Below are positions 19,907-30,439 of a DNA stretch of 40,178 nucleotides, one piece after another (within the stretch, counting starts at the first letter, position 1; each line of letters starts with the position of its first letter). This stretch comes from Chara braunii. Lineage: Eukaryota; Streptophyta; Charophyceae; Charales; Characeae. A program made the position numbers and the translations under genes. Where the stretch lies: positions 1,171,761 to 1,211,938 of the forward strand of contig BFEA01000138.1 in the NCBI GenBank assembly GCA_003427395.1, given 5' to 3'. The notes under the pieces are model-generated. The model was given only the letters and a program-made list of their open reading frames with translations. It searched no databases and had not been told where the DNA came from.

Positions 19907-19977
<71 letters not shown>
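19907..19977. repeat. (CA)n microsatellite, 71 nt
   Basis: Uninterrupted CA repeats from 19,907 to 19,977. Confidence 0.98.
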
Positions 19978-19980
<3 letters not shown>

Positions 19981-20184
19981 GACATGTACACGAGGCCTCC
20001 CTACGTGTATGGGGTGCCACATTGGTGAAGATTATGCCCCCAATCATGGACGAAGAACCTCTTCTCATTTCTCCAACTTCATTTCTCTACTCCCTGGAAT
20101 TGAATTTAAGAGAAAGAATTAGGTGACGTAAAGAAGAAGAACTGAGGGTGAAAACCAGATAATCTCGTAGCTATGCTTCCTAGC

Positions 20185-20745
20185 CTGAACTTGGGACTCG
20201 TTGAATTGCATCTCTTTACGAGTACCTTTCAGGTTATTATACAAACTACCGCAACTCCATTGTCAACAAATTTCTTTGGTTTTCCATGGACACTTATTTC
20301 CAGAGGTGCTTCATTCTTATTAGCTTGTGAGAGCCATTCGGGATATTAAAGCTACCCACATGGGCCAAGGGGCACCCATAGCAAGATGGAGAGACTGCGT
20401 TGCCACACATCTGATGCTGTCCAGCTCAAATCGCATTGCTGCCATACCCCTGTTTTACATGTTTCCTTCTCACGGCAGATGGTCCTTGGTCCTTGGCCCT
20501 TGGCACTAATGCAGCAAACTGGGCCCGAACTTGTGACATTTTTGTTCACATCTCTTACGAGTACCATTCAGGTTATGAGTCTCATGACCAACTACCGCAA
20601 CTCCTTGGTCAACAAATCTCTTTGGTTTTCAATGGACACTACTTTCCAGATGTGCTTTGCTCTTGTTAATTTGTGAGGACCTTTCAGGATATTGAAAACT
20701 ACCCAAGTTCCACAAGGGGTAGCCATACCAAGGAACTCGTAACGC
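20185..20745. repeat. Direct duplication, period about 337 bp
   Basis: 20,185-20,395 and 20,522-20,745 share ACGAGTACC(T/A)TTCAGGTTAT, CTACCGCAACTCC, GTCAACAAAT, CTTTGGTTTTC, ATGGACAC and GGATATT in the same order, with many substitutions and small indels. Confidence 0.8.
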
Positions 20746-20912
20746 AACACCAGCTTGCCTACCAAATCGGTTGCAATCAATCAGAAAAGTGGTGCGCACT
20801 GATGGGGCAAATGGGATGAACAAGCGTTCCTGCAGGCGTGTCGAAGGAGAGGTGGAGCCCCACATTAACATAAGACACTCGTACCCCTAAAATATACACT
20901 CAAACACATTAC

Positions 20913-20916
<4 letters not shown>

Positions 20917-20991
<75 letters not shown>
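20917..20991. repeat. (CT)n microsatellite, 75 nt
   Basis: Uninterrupted CT repeats directly before the complex repeat at 20,995. Confidence 0.98.
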
Positions 20992-20993
<2 letters not shown>

Positions 20994-20994
20994 G

Positions 20995-21515
20995 CAGGCC
21001 ATTTGGTTTGGCCACTGCTGGCCTGGTACCTGCCATCGCTGCTATTCAAATGGCCATGCACACAGCTGTCATTTCTTTTTGGCCACCAAAAATAAGATTC
21101 GAGGACCGATAGGGGTTGTACTGGGCCTCCAATTTTATATGGATGGGGGGCTGCATGGCAAGCACAGGACAACCACTTGGCTGATACCCGCCTATGGCTG
21201 CTATTTAAATGGCATTATGGCTATGTGCACACACGCAGGCCATTTTATTCGGCCACTGCTGGCATGGCACCTGCCTATCTCTGCTATTCAGATTGCCATC
21301 CGCACTCATACAGGCCATTTCGTTCGGACACTGCTGAGCTCATACCTGCCTACCACCAAGATCTGCACCAGAACCCGCTTCACCTAGGCTCACACTCCTA
21401 TCGCTACTATTCACATGGTCTTGCAGACAGCTGTTTCTCCTTTTGGCCACCAAAGAAGAAGATCTGGAGGACCGATAGGGTGTGTGCCAGCCCTCCTATT
21501 TTGTGTAGGTGCCTG
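20995..21515. repeat. Complex diverged direct repeats
   Basis: CAGGCCATTT followed by CGGCCACTGCTGGC-type sequence recurs near 20,995, 21,236 and 21,310; ACC(T/C)GCC(T)AT(C/G) plus GCTGCTATT(C/T)AAATGG recurs near 21,030, 21,185, 21,272 and 21,390. A longer block (TTTTTGGCCACC or TTTTGGCCACC, AGATTCGAGGACCGATAGGG or AGATCTGGAGGACCGATAGG) links about 21,075 with 21,435. No gene is supported. Confidence 0.7.
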
Positions 21516-22066
21516 TGGATTTGCCACAGGCCCATCAATAGCTCTGATATGCGGCCTTAGAAAGTTCCGACTGGTCACTAATCTGAACTGTCCACCTGCT
21601 TGGGGCTACCAACGGCCTGGATGGAAGATTTCTATTACATTATTGGTTTCTATAGTTGTGGAGAACTGACATTTGTGATGTTTAAAAGCTTCAGAAGGAA
21701 AAAAAGAAAGGAAGAAGATTTACTTCAGGTGAAGACCATCCAGTCTTGGTAGAGTGGTGACTGGATAGTCCAGCAGGAGCTGGCCAAAAGTGGGGCAGGG
21801 ATCTCGAACGGACAAGTAGTGACAGGGGCAAGAATGCAGAGTTCAGTGGCTGCCGAAGACAATAACTGAGTGGTAAAAAAAGCGGAGTTTTCACAGTGAC
21901 TGTTGAAAGAAAAAAAAGGAGTTAAGAATCACGGCTCGATTTGCAAAACACATCATCCCAGGGATGGTCCAGGCAACCCCAAAACATAGTTAGAGACAGA
22001 CTTGCCAGCTGCACTACAATGCAAAGAGGACGCAAGGGCCTTAGAATTCATGGCTGATCTCCAGAG
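21516..22066. other. Non-coding stretch
   Basis: I see no gene, RNA or repeat here apart from a short purine-rich patch near 21,695-21,715. Confidence 0.4.
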
Positions 22067-22090
22067 AGGGCAAAGGTTTCCCTGCTATTC

Positions 22091-22163
22091 AGTACATCCG
22101 CTAAAATTGGAATTATACGGAGAGGATTAGCATGGTGCCCTGCGCAAGGATGACACACATAAA
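22091..22163 (+). pseudogene. U6 snRNA retrocopy C with target-site duplication
   Basis: ACATCCGCTAAAATTGGAAT, TATACGGAGAGGATTAGCAT and TGCGCAAGGATGACAC identify U6, with several substitutions. The copy is truncated at the 5' end and stops at CATAAAA. It is flanked by AGGGCAAAGG(T/C)TTCCCTGC at 22,067-22,085 and 22,164-22,182 (18 of 19 identical), a target-site duplication. This is the clearest retroposition footprint among the complete U6 copies. Confidence 0.9.
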
Positions 22164-22182
22164 AGGGCAAAGGCTTCCCTGC

Positions 22183-23199
22183 CCTCAACAGAGCAGCAAA
22201 TGACTGCTTTGTCCTTGCCAGAATGCACGTGAAGAGAAATATACATTCTGTAGAGATCATGTACCTGTCATCTTCAAACCCAGTGCATATTGGCAGTGGC
22301 AAAGGGGTCAGCACTGTCCTTTCCAGTATCCAGCGGCTCGTTTTCCCCATTCAGAAACACAAAGAAGTGGCCGAGTTGTGTCTTCTATGAAGACATGCAG
22401 GGGTCATGAGTTGTGTCTTCCATGAAGACAGGGGTCTTGAGTTGCAAAAATGATGGGATCCTGAAGGGTGGTGCCACAGGTGGCAGACTGAAATGCGTAA
22501 GCCGTGCTGAACAACGAGAACAGATCGTGGAATGATTGAGAGACCACTTCACAGGATCACTGTGCAATCAAGAGCCCAAACTCCGTTGGACTGGTAAAGG
22601 ATCCATGCCGCAGGGCAGCGACACAATGGGGCCCAGCTTATGATAGTTTTCCGCTGAAGGTGAGAGGGCTGGAGTAGAGGAGAGGGGGCCTATTCCTTGA
22701 CCATGACGAATCAAAGTGGATATCTGGATATCTTGCTGATGCTGAATCCCCACCTCACACAACAAGAAAAACAGGAAAACAAACTACAGAAAGGAGACAT
22801 TTTTAGCCAGCTTTGCTTTGCTGCAGGCACAGTGTGATTTGAACTGGACAAGCGAGAGCAAACTGATTGAGTGGATGAGATAGCCCATGGCTGCGAGCGC
22901 AGCGCCTGGGAACCTTTATATTTACCTTTTGGATGCATTTTTCCTTTCCAACTTCGGCAGAACTTCATATCATGTGACCCCAGAAAGAAAGTCTTAGGTG
23001 ACCCTTAAACACCATCATTAATAAGGAATAATCTCAGGCAAAGATTCACTGCATAGCAAGGAGGAACATCAGTTGATCGGAGGGAGGAACAGAACGAGAT
23101 CTTCAGAAAATGAGAGAGAAAGGGAGACCGACACTTAATGTAAAATACAAAGCTCATTATGTGAGGCTTTAATATCACGGAAGACACTTCGAGACATGG
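22183..23199. other. Non-coding stretch upstream of the LINE
   Basis: No recognisable ORF1 of a LINE and no gene. GGGGTCATGAGTTGTGTCTT and GGGGTCTTGAGTTGCAAA-type short repeats occur at 22,390-22,450. Confidence 0.4.
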
Positions 23200-23205
23200 C
23201 TGGAC

Positions 23206-23935
23206 CTCACAGACAAGAAGAAACCGAAACCAGACATCATCCTACTACAAGAAACCCAGCTATCCAATCTCATAAACCATGCCAGAATCAAGAGGACAGT
23301 GGAAAAAAGTCTGGGCAGTTGCCCCTTCACACTGTGATCCAGCAAAGAGGGACTGAGCAAACGCGGCACAGCAATCCTAATACCACGCACCTCTAAAATC
23401 TGGACAGAAGGACAGGTGCTTCACGGGGAAGGCAACACTTCAGAAGGAAGATGGTCCTGGACCGAAATCGGGTGGCAAGGAGAAGAGCTCAGGATCCTGA
23501 ACCTGTACGCGCCTAACACAGAAAGCTAACGGTTAGTGTTCTTCGATAGCATTAAACCGCTCTTCTGGAATCCGCTACCGATAATCATAGCAGGTGATTG
23601 GAATATGGCATTGGACCCCAGTCTCGATCGCATCTCCCGATCTCTGCTGCTGGGCCCCACACGAGCAGGAACCCATATCCGGAACATCATGACGGAGTTC
23701 GAACTGATTGACCCGTTTCGAACTCTTCACCCCAGTGAAAAAGCCTTCTCCCTAATCAAAAGAAATCGAGCAAATCGTATGTCACTCTCGCGTATCAATT
23801 TTTCCTGATCTCTGAACTCCCGCAGGGCACAGTCAATGAGGCCGAAATTATGCCAACAGCCGCTTTCGAGGGACTGGACCACAAAGCCATCTACCTGCTC
23901 CTCAACTTCAACTCCCCGGTAGAAAAAGGTTAGGG
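23206..23935 (+). pseudogene. LINE endonuclease domain, broken
   Basis: Frames together give DIILLQETQLS (family motif with catalytic Glu), RILNLYAPNTES, IIIAGDWNMALDPSLDR (catalytic GDWN, usually GDFN), SRIDFFLIS-type and EGLDHKAIYLLLN (catalytic His in the SDH/DH position). Stops interrupt after CPFTL and after APNTES, and a frameshift falls near 23,760. In live elements this domain nicks the target DNA. Confidence 0.8.
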
Positions 23936-24429
23936 CTTCTACAGACTGAACAACTCCCTCCTCTCCGCAGACCGTCTGACAGAGGCAGTCAGATGGGACT
24001 GGCTGCTCATGCAACAAGAAGAGGCGAGGCGTCATAACAGACACCAATGGTTTATAGACAGCTACGCGGACCTGTCCCAAACTGTCTCGGCCGAGTCGAG
24101 AAGCATAGCGGCAGAATGCAAAATCAGAAAGGAAGAACTCCAAATTGCCATATCCATTGCGGAAGACAACCTCGCAACAGATCTCACTAACAAGTTCTAT
24201 CATAACCTACTCACATCCACCAAGGATGAGTTGAATGAATGGAGAAGATGGGAACTTAGGGGCTAACAACTATATGTCAGAATGACCGACTACAGCCTCA
24301 ACGAATCCATGACAAAGTTCTTCTTTCGAAAATCAAGGCCAATGCTAAAAACAACACGATCGAGAGACCGAATAACCCAGCGGACCAGGGCAATATGAAA
24401 TCAGATGGCACAGACATGGTAAGGATCGC

Positions 24430-25785
24430 TAGGTACACTGACCTCTATGAGCTATACCACTTTCCCCACTCCCACATCGAACACCATCGCTTGCCGACAC
24501 ATGATGTCGTACCTAGACATGACAATCATGCAGGAGCAAACGGAGGACCTGGACAAACCGATCACCCTGGGGGAACTTCAAGCAGCCTTATCCCAAATGG
24601 GGAACGACAAGGCACCAGGAATCGATGGCCTATCCAAAGAGTTATGGGTCTACTTCTGGCCGATAATGGGGAACAAACTCCCCAACTTCATCAATGACAG
24701 CAAGGAAAAGGGTGGTCTGGCTCAATTTTTAAGCACTAGTGTGGTCTCTCTAATCCACAAGCAAGGGGACAAAGAAGACCTAAAAAACTACAAACCGATC
24801 TCACTTCTCGCAACCCCCTACAAAATCCTAGCAAAAGCTCTAGCCAACAGGATCATAAAACTCATGGATAAATGTTTTCACATTGCCCAAGCAGGATTCA
24901 TTCCAGGACAGTACAAACTAGACAATGTGATGGCCCTGAATAAGGCAACAAAAAAGATCACAGAAAAACGAATGCAGGCTGTGATCGTGTTTTTTTTACT
25001 ACGAATAGGCGTATGATCAAGTAAATTGGGATTTCCTCCATAGTTGTATGGAGAAGATGAAAGTTGTATGAAACTTAAAATTTGGGTAAGAGTGCTCTAC
25101 GGAGATGCCATGGGCAGAGTCTGGATAAACAGAATATTGTCATACACTCACCTGATATCGAGATCCGTTCGTCAAGGCGACCCTCTAGCACCCCCAAATA
25201 TTATGTCATCATGGAAGCCATAGCCTCCTTCCTCCACAAAGACCCCTCCATAGACCGCCTCACCGAACAGAACTACAATCCCCTTTATGACTTCGCCTTA
25301 CCCACAGTGCTGATGTTCGCCGACGACCTCACGGTTCTCAGCCGCACAAACAACTCCTTTCAGGGCCTGGTCAGAGCTATGGAAGCCTTCGGACTCGCAT
25401 CATAAATGAAGGTGAACAGGTCTTAAACGAAAGGTTGGTGGTTAGTAGAAGGCCCCCCCCCCCCCCCCCCCCAATCACCCGGACCTATCCATCCCAATGT
25501 CATGGTCCACGGGTGACCAAGCACTTCAGTATTTGGGCATCATGATCAACAAAGATGGCATTTCACAAGGGATGGGAGAGAATCTAATCGTCAGAGCGAT
25601 AACCCGCCTAGATCCTTGCAAGAAAGCCCAAGCTTCTATGCTGGGCAGAGCACTAATCATTGACATGACAATATTCTCAACGTTGTGGTACATAGCATCC
25701 ATATGGTCCCCGCCCGATGACGACCGGAGGAGCGTGAAGGCTATGGACCAGAGACCCCAACAAAACCACCTGCATTAACAATGTG
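24430..25785 (+). pseudogene. LINE reverse transcriptase domain, broken
   Basis: Motifs in order: KAPGIDGLSKELW, SVVSLIHKQGDKEDLKNYKP, PISLLATPYKILAKALANRI, AQAGFIPGQYKLDN, SVRQGDPLAP (second frame), FADDLTVLS (catalytic FADD) and LQYLGIMINKDG. Frameshifts occur near 25,000 and in the 25,190-25,320 region, and a poly-C run follows at 25,453. The domain would carry out target-primed reverse transcription. Confidence 0.88.
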
Positions 25786-26279
25786 GCCTAGCAAATTGTC
25801 ATTAGAAAACCGCACGAAGGAGGCATGGGCATCATTGACCCAAAACAGGAAGCAATCGCCCTTCAGATGAAATGGATAGCCAAGATCCTAACCAAACGAT
25901 CACTTCCTTGGACTAAACTGGCCTTAGACAACATAAGGAACGTGACACATGTAACCTCTCCACCTAACATGGGTGACCTATTCTGGATCATGGCCAAAGA
26001 CTAGTCACTTAAATCAAAGAGATCAGCGAGGAAAACCTAGCAAGCACGGCCCACCACGCCCAACATTTACTGGACACTGATTATGAAGGCCTGGCGCCGA
26101 TTGATGCCAAACAAGAGAGGGGCTCCGAGCAACAAAGAGGAAGTCCTAAGGCAGCCCCTTTTCTGCAACCCTTGGATCAAAGACGTAGAGGGCAAACCCT
26201 AGACCCTCCGAGCTAAAAATCGTAGATGGTATCCTGGGTAGAGAGAGGAGTATGGCAAGTCAAATGTCTATGGTCTGAG

Positions 26280-27290
26280 GAGTGACAGGATTGGCTATCC
26301 AACCAAGAACCCCTAACTCCCCTGAAAGGTTGTCACTCCATGAGCACCAACGTAGTGGAAATCCACCAAAGCATCCCTCCCCTATGGACGTCCCTCCTAA
26401 GAGAGAAATACACATGGAAACCAGGAGTTCGGGGCCTTCTCATCTCAAAGACCCCTCCAACAAGAGCCTACTGCTTCGTATCTAGACCAAATCCAACCAC
26501 CTACCAAGCCAACTTCATATCCTACCCCATCACCAAACACAGCCTGTACGAACTAGAAGCCCAAAATAAAGCACCTCAAAACGAACGGGCAGAAACCTTC
26601 ATGCTCAGGAAGGTTAGAGTCTCTCACAGTAAGTCGTGGATCATCTTCCAGCCAGAACTCAGTATTGAGGAGCTCGAATTTGACCAAAGGAATGGATGTG
26701 GGAGCAGGGCAGCACCGAGAAGTTAAGAACGATAACAAAATATGATGTAAAATTCGGGTATGGCCTCGGATTGCAGACAACAGACCCGATCCCCAAGCTG
26801 GTGGAGAAGTGGGTGAACATCCTTCACTTAGACTCCGCAACCTCCTTCATCATCCCATGGACCAAATATCTTCTCATCAGAATCCATAGCATGCAGTGGC
26901 TCTTAGAACAAGCAACCCTTGATGTCAACCAATGGCTTCACGAGAGAAGGAAGCACTCAGACCCAAACAGATCAGAATCCTGCGCGTTGTGTAACAACAA
27001 CGTACCCTGAGACATCCCCCATTGCCTCCTGTTCTGTCCGGAAGGGACCTGGATTTGGAACAAGGTTGTGGAACTGTGGTCGATCCTCTTCTCAACACCA
27101 CCCCCCAACATCCCCCCTCTAACTATCCTACTCCTCGCTAACACCCCCAGTAACGTCAAGGACAGTAGGGAAGTCTGGTTCAATCTGCTCAAGATACTAG
27201 CACTCTGGGTCATATGGAAACACATGCACACGAACAATCGAGTGAGCAGAGGTGACATGGAAAAATGTGGACTTTATTGCTGAGCATGGT
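26280..27290 (+). pseudogene. LINE C-terminal region with zinc knuckle
   Basis: The region has NQWLHERRK, CALCNNNVP-stop-DIPHCLLFC (C-x2-C...H-x4-C), then LWSILF and LLKILALWVIWKHMH. It matches the zf-RVT type C-terminus and parallels the fragment at 9,850-11,040. An in-frame stop lies inside the knuckle. Confidence 0.75.
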
Positions 27291-27653
27291 GGAGACTGAA
27301 ATCCGGAGCAGATGGAGAAAGATAGCGGCTTCTATGAAACACAAACCAGAAAGACAAGCAAGCAAGAGACACATTCCTAAGAGACTGGCTTCTAAAGGGC
27401 AAGGTCGCCACCCTAACAGATAACAGGCTGAGATGGAAGAGGTGGTACCAGGCCCAGCCATGAGAATATGTCAAGCCGAGAACCCCAGGAAGAAGGAATA
27501 TTACAATGAGCAAAAGCAGAGACCGTCGGACGAGCGGGAGGGGAGGAAGACTCCAGGAACACAACCGGAAGCGGATCTTCCCATATTTCTTGTTTTGCAT
27601 AGACCTACCTAACAAAGCCCTCGGTGGGGGCCTGAGAGGAAGCTCTATTTGAC

Positions 27654-27657
<4 letters not shown>

Positions 27658-27698
<41 letters not shown>
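27658..27698. repeat. (TA)n microsatellite at the LINE 3' end
   Basis: About 20 TA repeats, flanked by GACGATG on the left and TTGTGACGATATATATAT on the right. The right-hand motif also occurs next to the hammerhead elements (minus strand near 97-115; plus strand near 30,645). Confidence 0.9.
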
Positions 27699-27701
<3 letters not shown>

Positions 27702-27714
27702 GACGATATATATA

Positions 27715-28923
27715 TGGTACATTATCTTGCTGGAGCGCGAGTCTAGAGGAATGATGATCTTCGACATAAAAGCGATTGCAAACATTTTGGTGGGGCAAGA
27801 AAACAGCATCATTATGTAAGAAATCAGTAACATCAGCCATGGCATGGACCATGATGCCGTTGTCCCACAACTCCCAATGGTCAGAGGCATGTACAATGGC
27901 CATGTAATGGCCAGGTCCGTGCACAACGCAGACAGAGATATAGGATGGAGGATTAAACCACTCACCTGCTCGAACATCATGTAGCTCAAGTTGGCGGCCC
28001 CTCATTGCTACTTGTAGGACAGCAATGGTAAAGCCTTTTTCCCTGGTATAATTACAATCCTCTGACGGTACGTGGGGGAGATCAGCATCAAGTTGAAGGG
28101 TGATACCAAGGAAGTCTGATGGTGTACAAAACGGGCAATGGAGAATGTGAAGACAATTGAGATTGGTGAGGGTCTCAGGCTGGTGTGTCGGATGCTGGCC
28201 AACGATTTGCAGATCACCCAGCTGGTGTTGCAAGCCCAACATGTCTTGGGTCGTTTGCTGGTCAGTCATTTGCAGATCACCCATGTGGTGTGCACGTGGA
28301 GGGGCACAAATTTGTGGTCTGTCCAAATGATGCTGGTCAGCCATTTGCAGATCCCCCATGTGGTTTACGCCTTGTGGGGTTAACTGCAATCCGGGCAGAT
28401 CATGTTCCAATCCCTCAACGTTTGGGGCCGCATCCTGAGCAGGGACTGTCCGAGGAATCGGGAGTGTACTCAGGGCAGAGACCACATCTTGTTGTACAGG
28501 TGGAACATCTAACACTGAAGGGCATAAGACATGGTGCCATGGCTGCCTGCAGGCAGCTGGACTGTCTGTCGGAGGCATAGGAGTGGATATTGTCGTTTGG
28601 AACAAAGGAACTGCAACAACGTGTGGAGCAGATACAGAGAGAATTGGGCCAGACAAAGAAAAACAGGTTGCTGATCCCTGGACAAGTGACGATGTCGCGG
28701 ATGTCGTCGATGATACGCAATAAGGGGAGTAGTGCTGTTGCAAACAGAAGATGAACATGTCCCTGACAACAAAGGTGGAACAATGGGAACAATGGAAACC
28801 GGAGAGTCTGTTCGCAAGCGAGATCGTGGAGGAGATGGGGGTGGCAAGGAGGAATGCAGCCATCTGCGGCCAAGCACAGAAGGAGATGAAAGGGGGGACC
28901 GATTGGGCAGGATCTCGAAACAA
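27715..28923 (-). CDS. Long ORF with a Josephin-like cysteine-protease-type region (uncertain gene)
   Basis: The frame is open for more than 1.2 kb. The N-terminal part is low-complexity and includes three related segments (HMGDLQMADQ, HMGDLQMTDQ and QLGDLQIVGQ) that come from a minisatellite-like DNA repeat. The C-terminal part (about 27,760-28,140) reads TPSDFLGITLQLDAD, then EKGFTIAVLQVAMRGRQLEL, then HGPGHYMAIVHASDHWELWD. The spacing of a GF.I.VL..A helix, a GHY histidine strand and W.LWD resembles Josephin/MJD deubiquitinases (histidine followed by an Asn/Asp). The expected catalytic cysteine helix is not clear upstream; a pyrimidine-rich ATCAG near 28,110 could be an intron acceptor. 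The frame runs into the TA tract, so the natural stop is lost or lies elsewhere. It could be a transposon-borne protease or a host pseudogene. Confidence 0.4.
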
Positions 28924-28969
28924 AGGACATGAGTGTCGGAGAGACTGTGATGTTCTTTACGTTGGAGCT

Positions 28970-29155
28970 GCGTTAGAGGAAGCCGTAGCAGCAAAAAGTA
29001 TAGTACGGGGGACTGCAGCAGAGGAAGCTGGAGTGAGAACTCCAGTAGTGGAAACTGCAACCGCAGAAACTGCCAGAGTGAAAGCCGGAGCTGTAGAAAG
29101 TGTAGCGGTGGAAACTGCAGCAGCGGAAACCGCAGCAGGGGAAACTGCAGCATAA
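28970..29155. repeat. Degenerate 15-18-bp repeat, GGAAACTGCAGC type
   Basis: (G/C)GGAAACTGCAGC(A/-) and GAAACTGC variants recur about ten times in steps that are multiples of three. Plus-strand translation is alanine/glutamate/threonine-rich (VETAAAETAAGETAA) and minus-strand frames are alanine/serine- or leucine/phenylalanine-rich. Both strands stay open, so the coding strand cannot be decided. Confidence 0.6.
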
Positions 29156-29242
29156 GAAATTACTGAGGCAATGGAAACCGTGTTCTCATCCCTCATGTCC
29201 CCTGCATCGAAAAAAAACGTTTCTTCAGCTAGCTTGTCGTCC

Positions 29243-29319
29243 TTATGCATGTCATCCTTGTGCAGAGGCCATGCTAATCGTCTCTGTATTGTTCCAATTT
29301 AACAGATGTCCCAAAGGAC
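29243..29319 (-). pseudogene. U6 snRNA retrocopy D (first of a duplicated pair)
   Basis: The minus strand carries GTCCTTTGGGACATCTG, AATTGGAACAATACAGAGAC, GATTAGCATGGCCTCTGCAC, AAGGATGACATGCATAA. It has substitutions in the conserved ACAGAGA region and the 3' end is truncated. It shares about 67 bp of flank (to 29,386) with copy E. Confidence 0.85.
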
Positions 29320-29480
29320 TCTAACCCATTGTGTGCATCATTTCTTTTCATTTAACAAATCATCAACCGACATTCCGAACTGTGATCTTTCTCCAGCAAC
29401 CTCATGATTGCCCCAGCATCACCCTTCTGCCTCATCCACTCAGGTACGCAAGCATCACAGAGGAAATTTATTTCTCATTG

Positions 29481-29567
29481 TTTCTCGATTTGTGTGGGTC
29501 ATCCTTGTGCAGAGGCCATGCTAATCGTCTCTGTATTGTTCCAATTTTAACGGATGTCCCGAAGGAC
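29481..29567 (-). pseudogene. U6 snRNA retrocopy E (second of a duplicated pair)
   Basis: This copy is less diverged than D (GTCCTTCGGGACATCCG, AAAATTGGAACAATACAGAG), with the same lesion after ACAGAGAC. The adjacent flank (CTTTCCCATTGTGTGCATCA to about 29,634) matches the flank of D, so the copy was duplicated together with its flank, about 245 bp apart. No TATA or USE is visible in the shared flank. Confidence 0.85.
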
Positions 29568-29639
29568 TCTTTCCCATTGTGTGCATCATTTCTTTTCATT
29601 TAGCAAACCGTGAACAGACGTTCAGAGCTGTGATACCTA

Positions 29640-30280
29640 TGGACTGTTGCAGAGAGAGAACTTATCTGAAAATAAAGCGCAGCTAGTTCAAGCCAAAGCT
29701 CCCAAATTCAAATGATCTGGAATCATCAACTGAAGGGTTCACTCCTCCATCAAGAAAGAAAGTGAAGTTGCCTTCAGCACAGGGAGGAGGTCCCATTTTT
29801 AAGGGTGAAGATATTGGTCATCGACTTCCCTTATCTACAGACAGTATCCATCCAGTCAAGTTGGACCTCGCCACAGGCTTAGAGACTCCTGCAGCTGGTG
29901 CATGGCACAAGGAGTGAAGGGGAATCCCATCACCTCACCTTCCTAAAGCAGATTAACATCAAACAGGAGAGTGATTACACCAGAGCGACCCCAAAAGGTT
30001 CCTGGAATGAGAGCGTAGCAGCTGTTCTACAAGTTTGGAAACATAAAGCACGAAGTGCCTCAGACAAGTTATGAGAAAATGCACTCGGCTCCATGCTGCT
30101 CGGACCTGCTCCTTGCATGGATAGCGGAATTTCACAATCCATTGGGACCAAACCTAGCCTTCCCAGTCTCAACTGTTGGGCGGGGGCGGGCCATTTGTTT
30201 TTAGCAAGGACAACGGTCTTGAGATATGATCCTTGAACTGACGCCCACAGGTAATTGACTGTAATTCAGATTATTGCGTT
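29640..30280. other. Non-coding stretch
   Basis: No gene is supported. The right part (about 30,170-30,280) may be the body of the SINE whose tRNA-like head is at 30,290-30,366. Confidence 0.4.
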
Positions 30281-30289
30281 CATCTGATT

Positions 30290-30366
30290 GCATCTGGATT
30301 CGAACGTGGGTCTGTATTTCAACAGTTCATGGGTGAACCAAGTTCCCAACTGAGCTAGGCCCATTA
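30290..30366 (-). mobile_element. tRNA-like SINE head with A and B boxes
   Basis: Read on minus: ATGGGCC-TAGCTCAGTTGG (A box at 30,347-30,358) and ACGTTCGAATCC (B box at 30,296-30,305), about 58 nt apart as in a tRNA. The D and anticodon arms do not fold well, so it is a tRNA-derived promoter and not a tRNA gene. The likely body extends downstream on minus toward 30,170. Confidence 0.65.
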
Positions 30367-30439
30367 CTTTTGTTTTATCTGATATTTTTCCCGGACACCA
30401 TGGAAGCTGAGGTGTGAACCGACAGTCCGTAGAGTTTTC

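Larger units (their letters stand above)
23200..27657 (+). mobile_element. L1-like non-LTR retrotransposon (LINE), decayed
   Basis: Order: apurinic-type endonuclease, linker, reverse transcriptase, thumb/connection region, C-terminal zinc knuckle and tryptophan-rich block, then a 3' tail ending GCTCTATTTGACGATG and a TA microsatellite (27,658-27,698). That order is typical of the L1 superfamily in plants and algae. Many stops and frameshifts show that it is dead. ORF1 was not recognised upstream. A run of 20 C (25,453-25,472) interrupts the RT. The last bases resemble the tail of the hammerhead element at 30,640-30,660. Confidence 0.9.

Noticed and set aside
29481-29567. Copy E as a functional U6 gene
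   Set aside because: No TATA/USE at the usual distance, no T-run terminator on the sense strand, and core substitutions.
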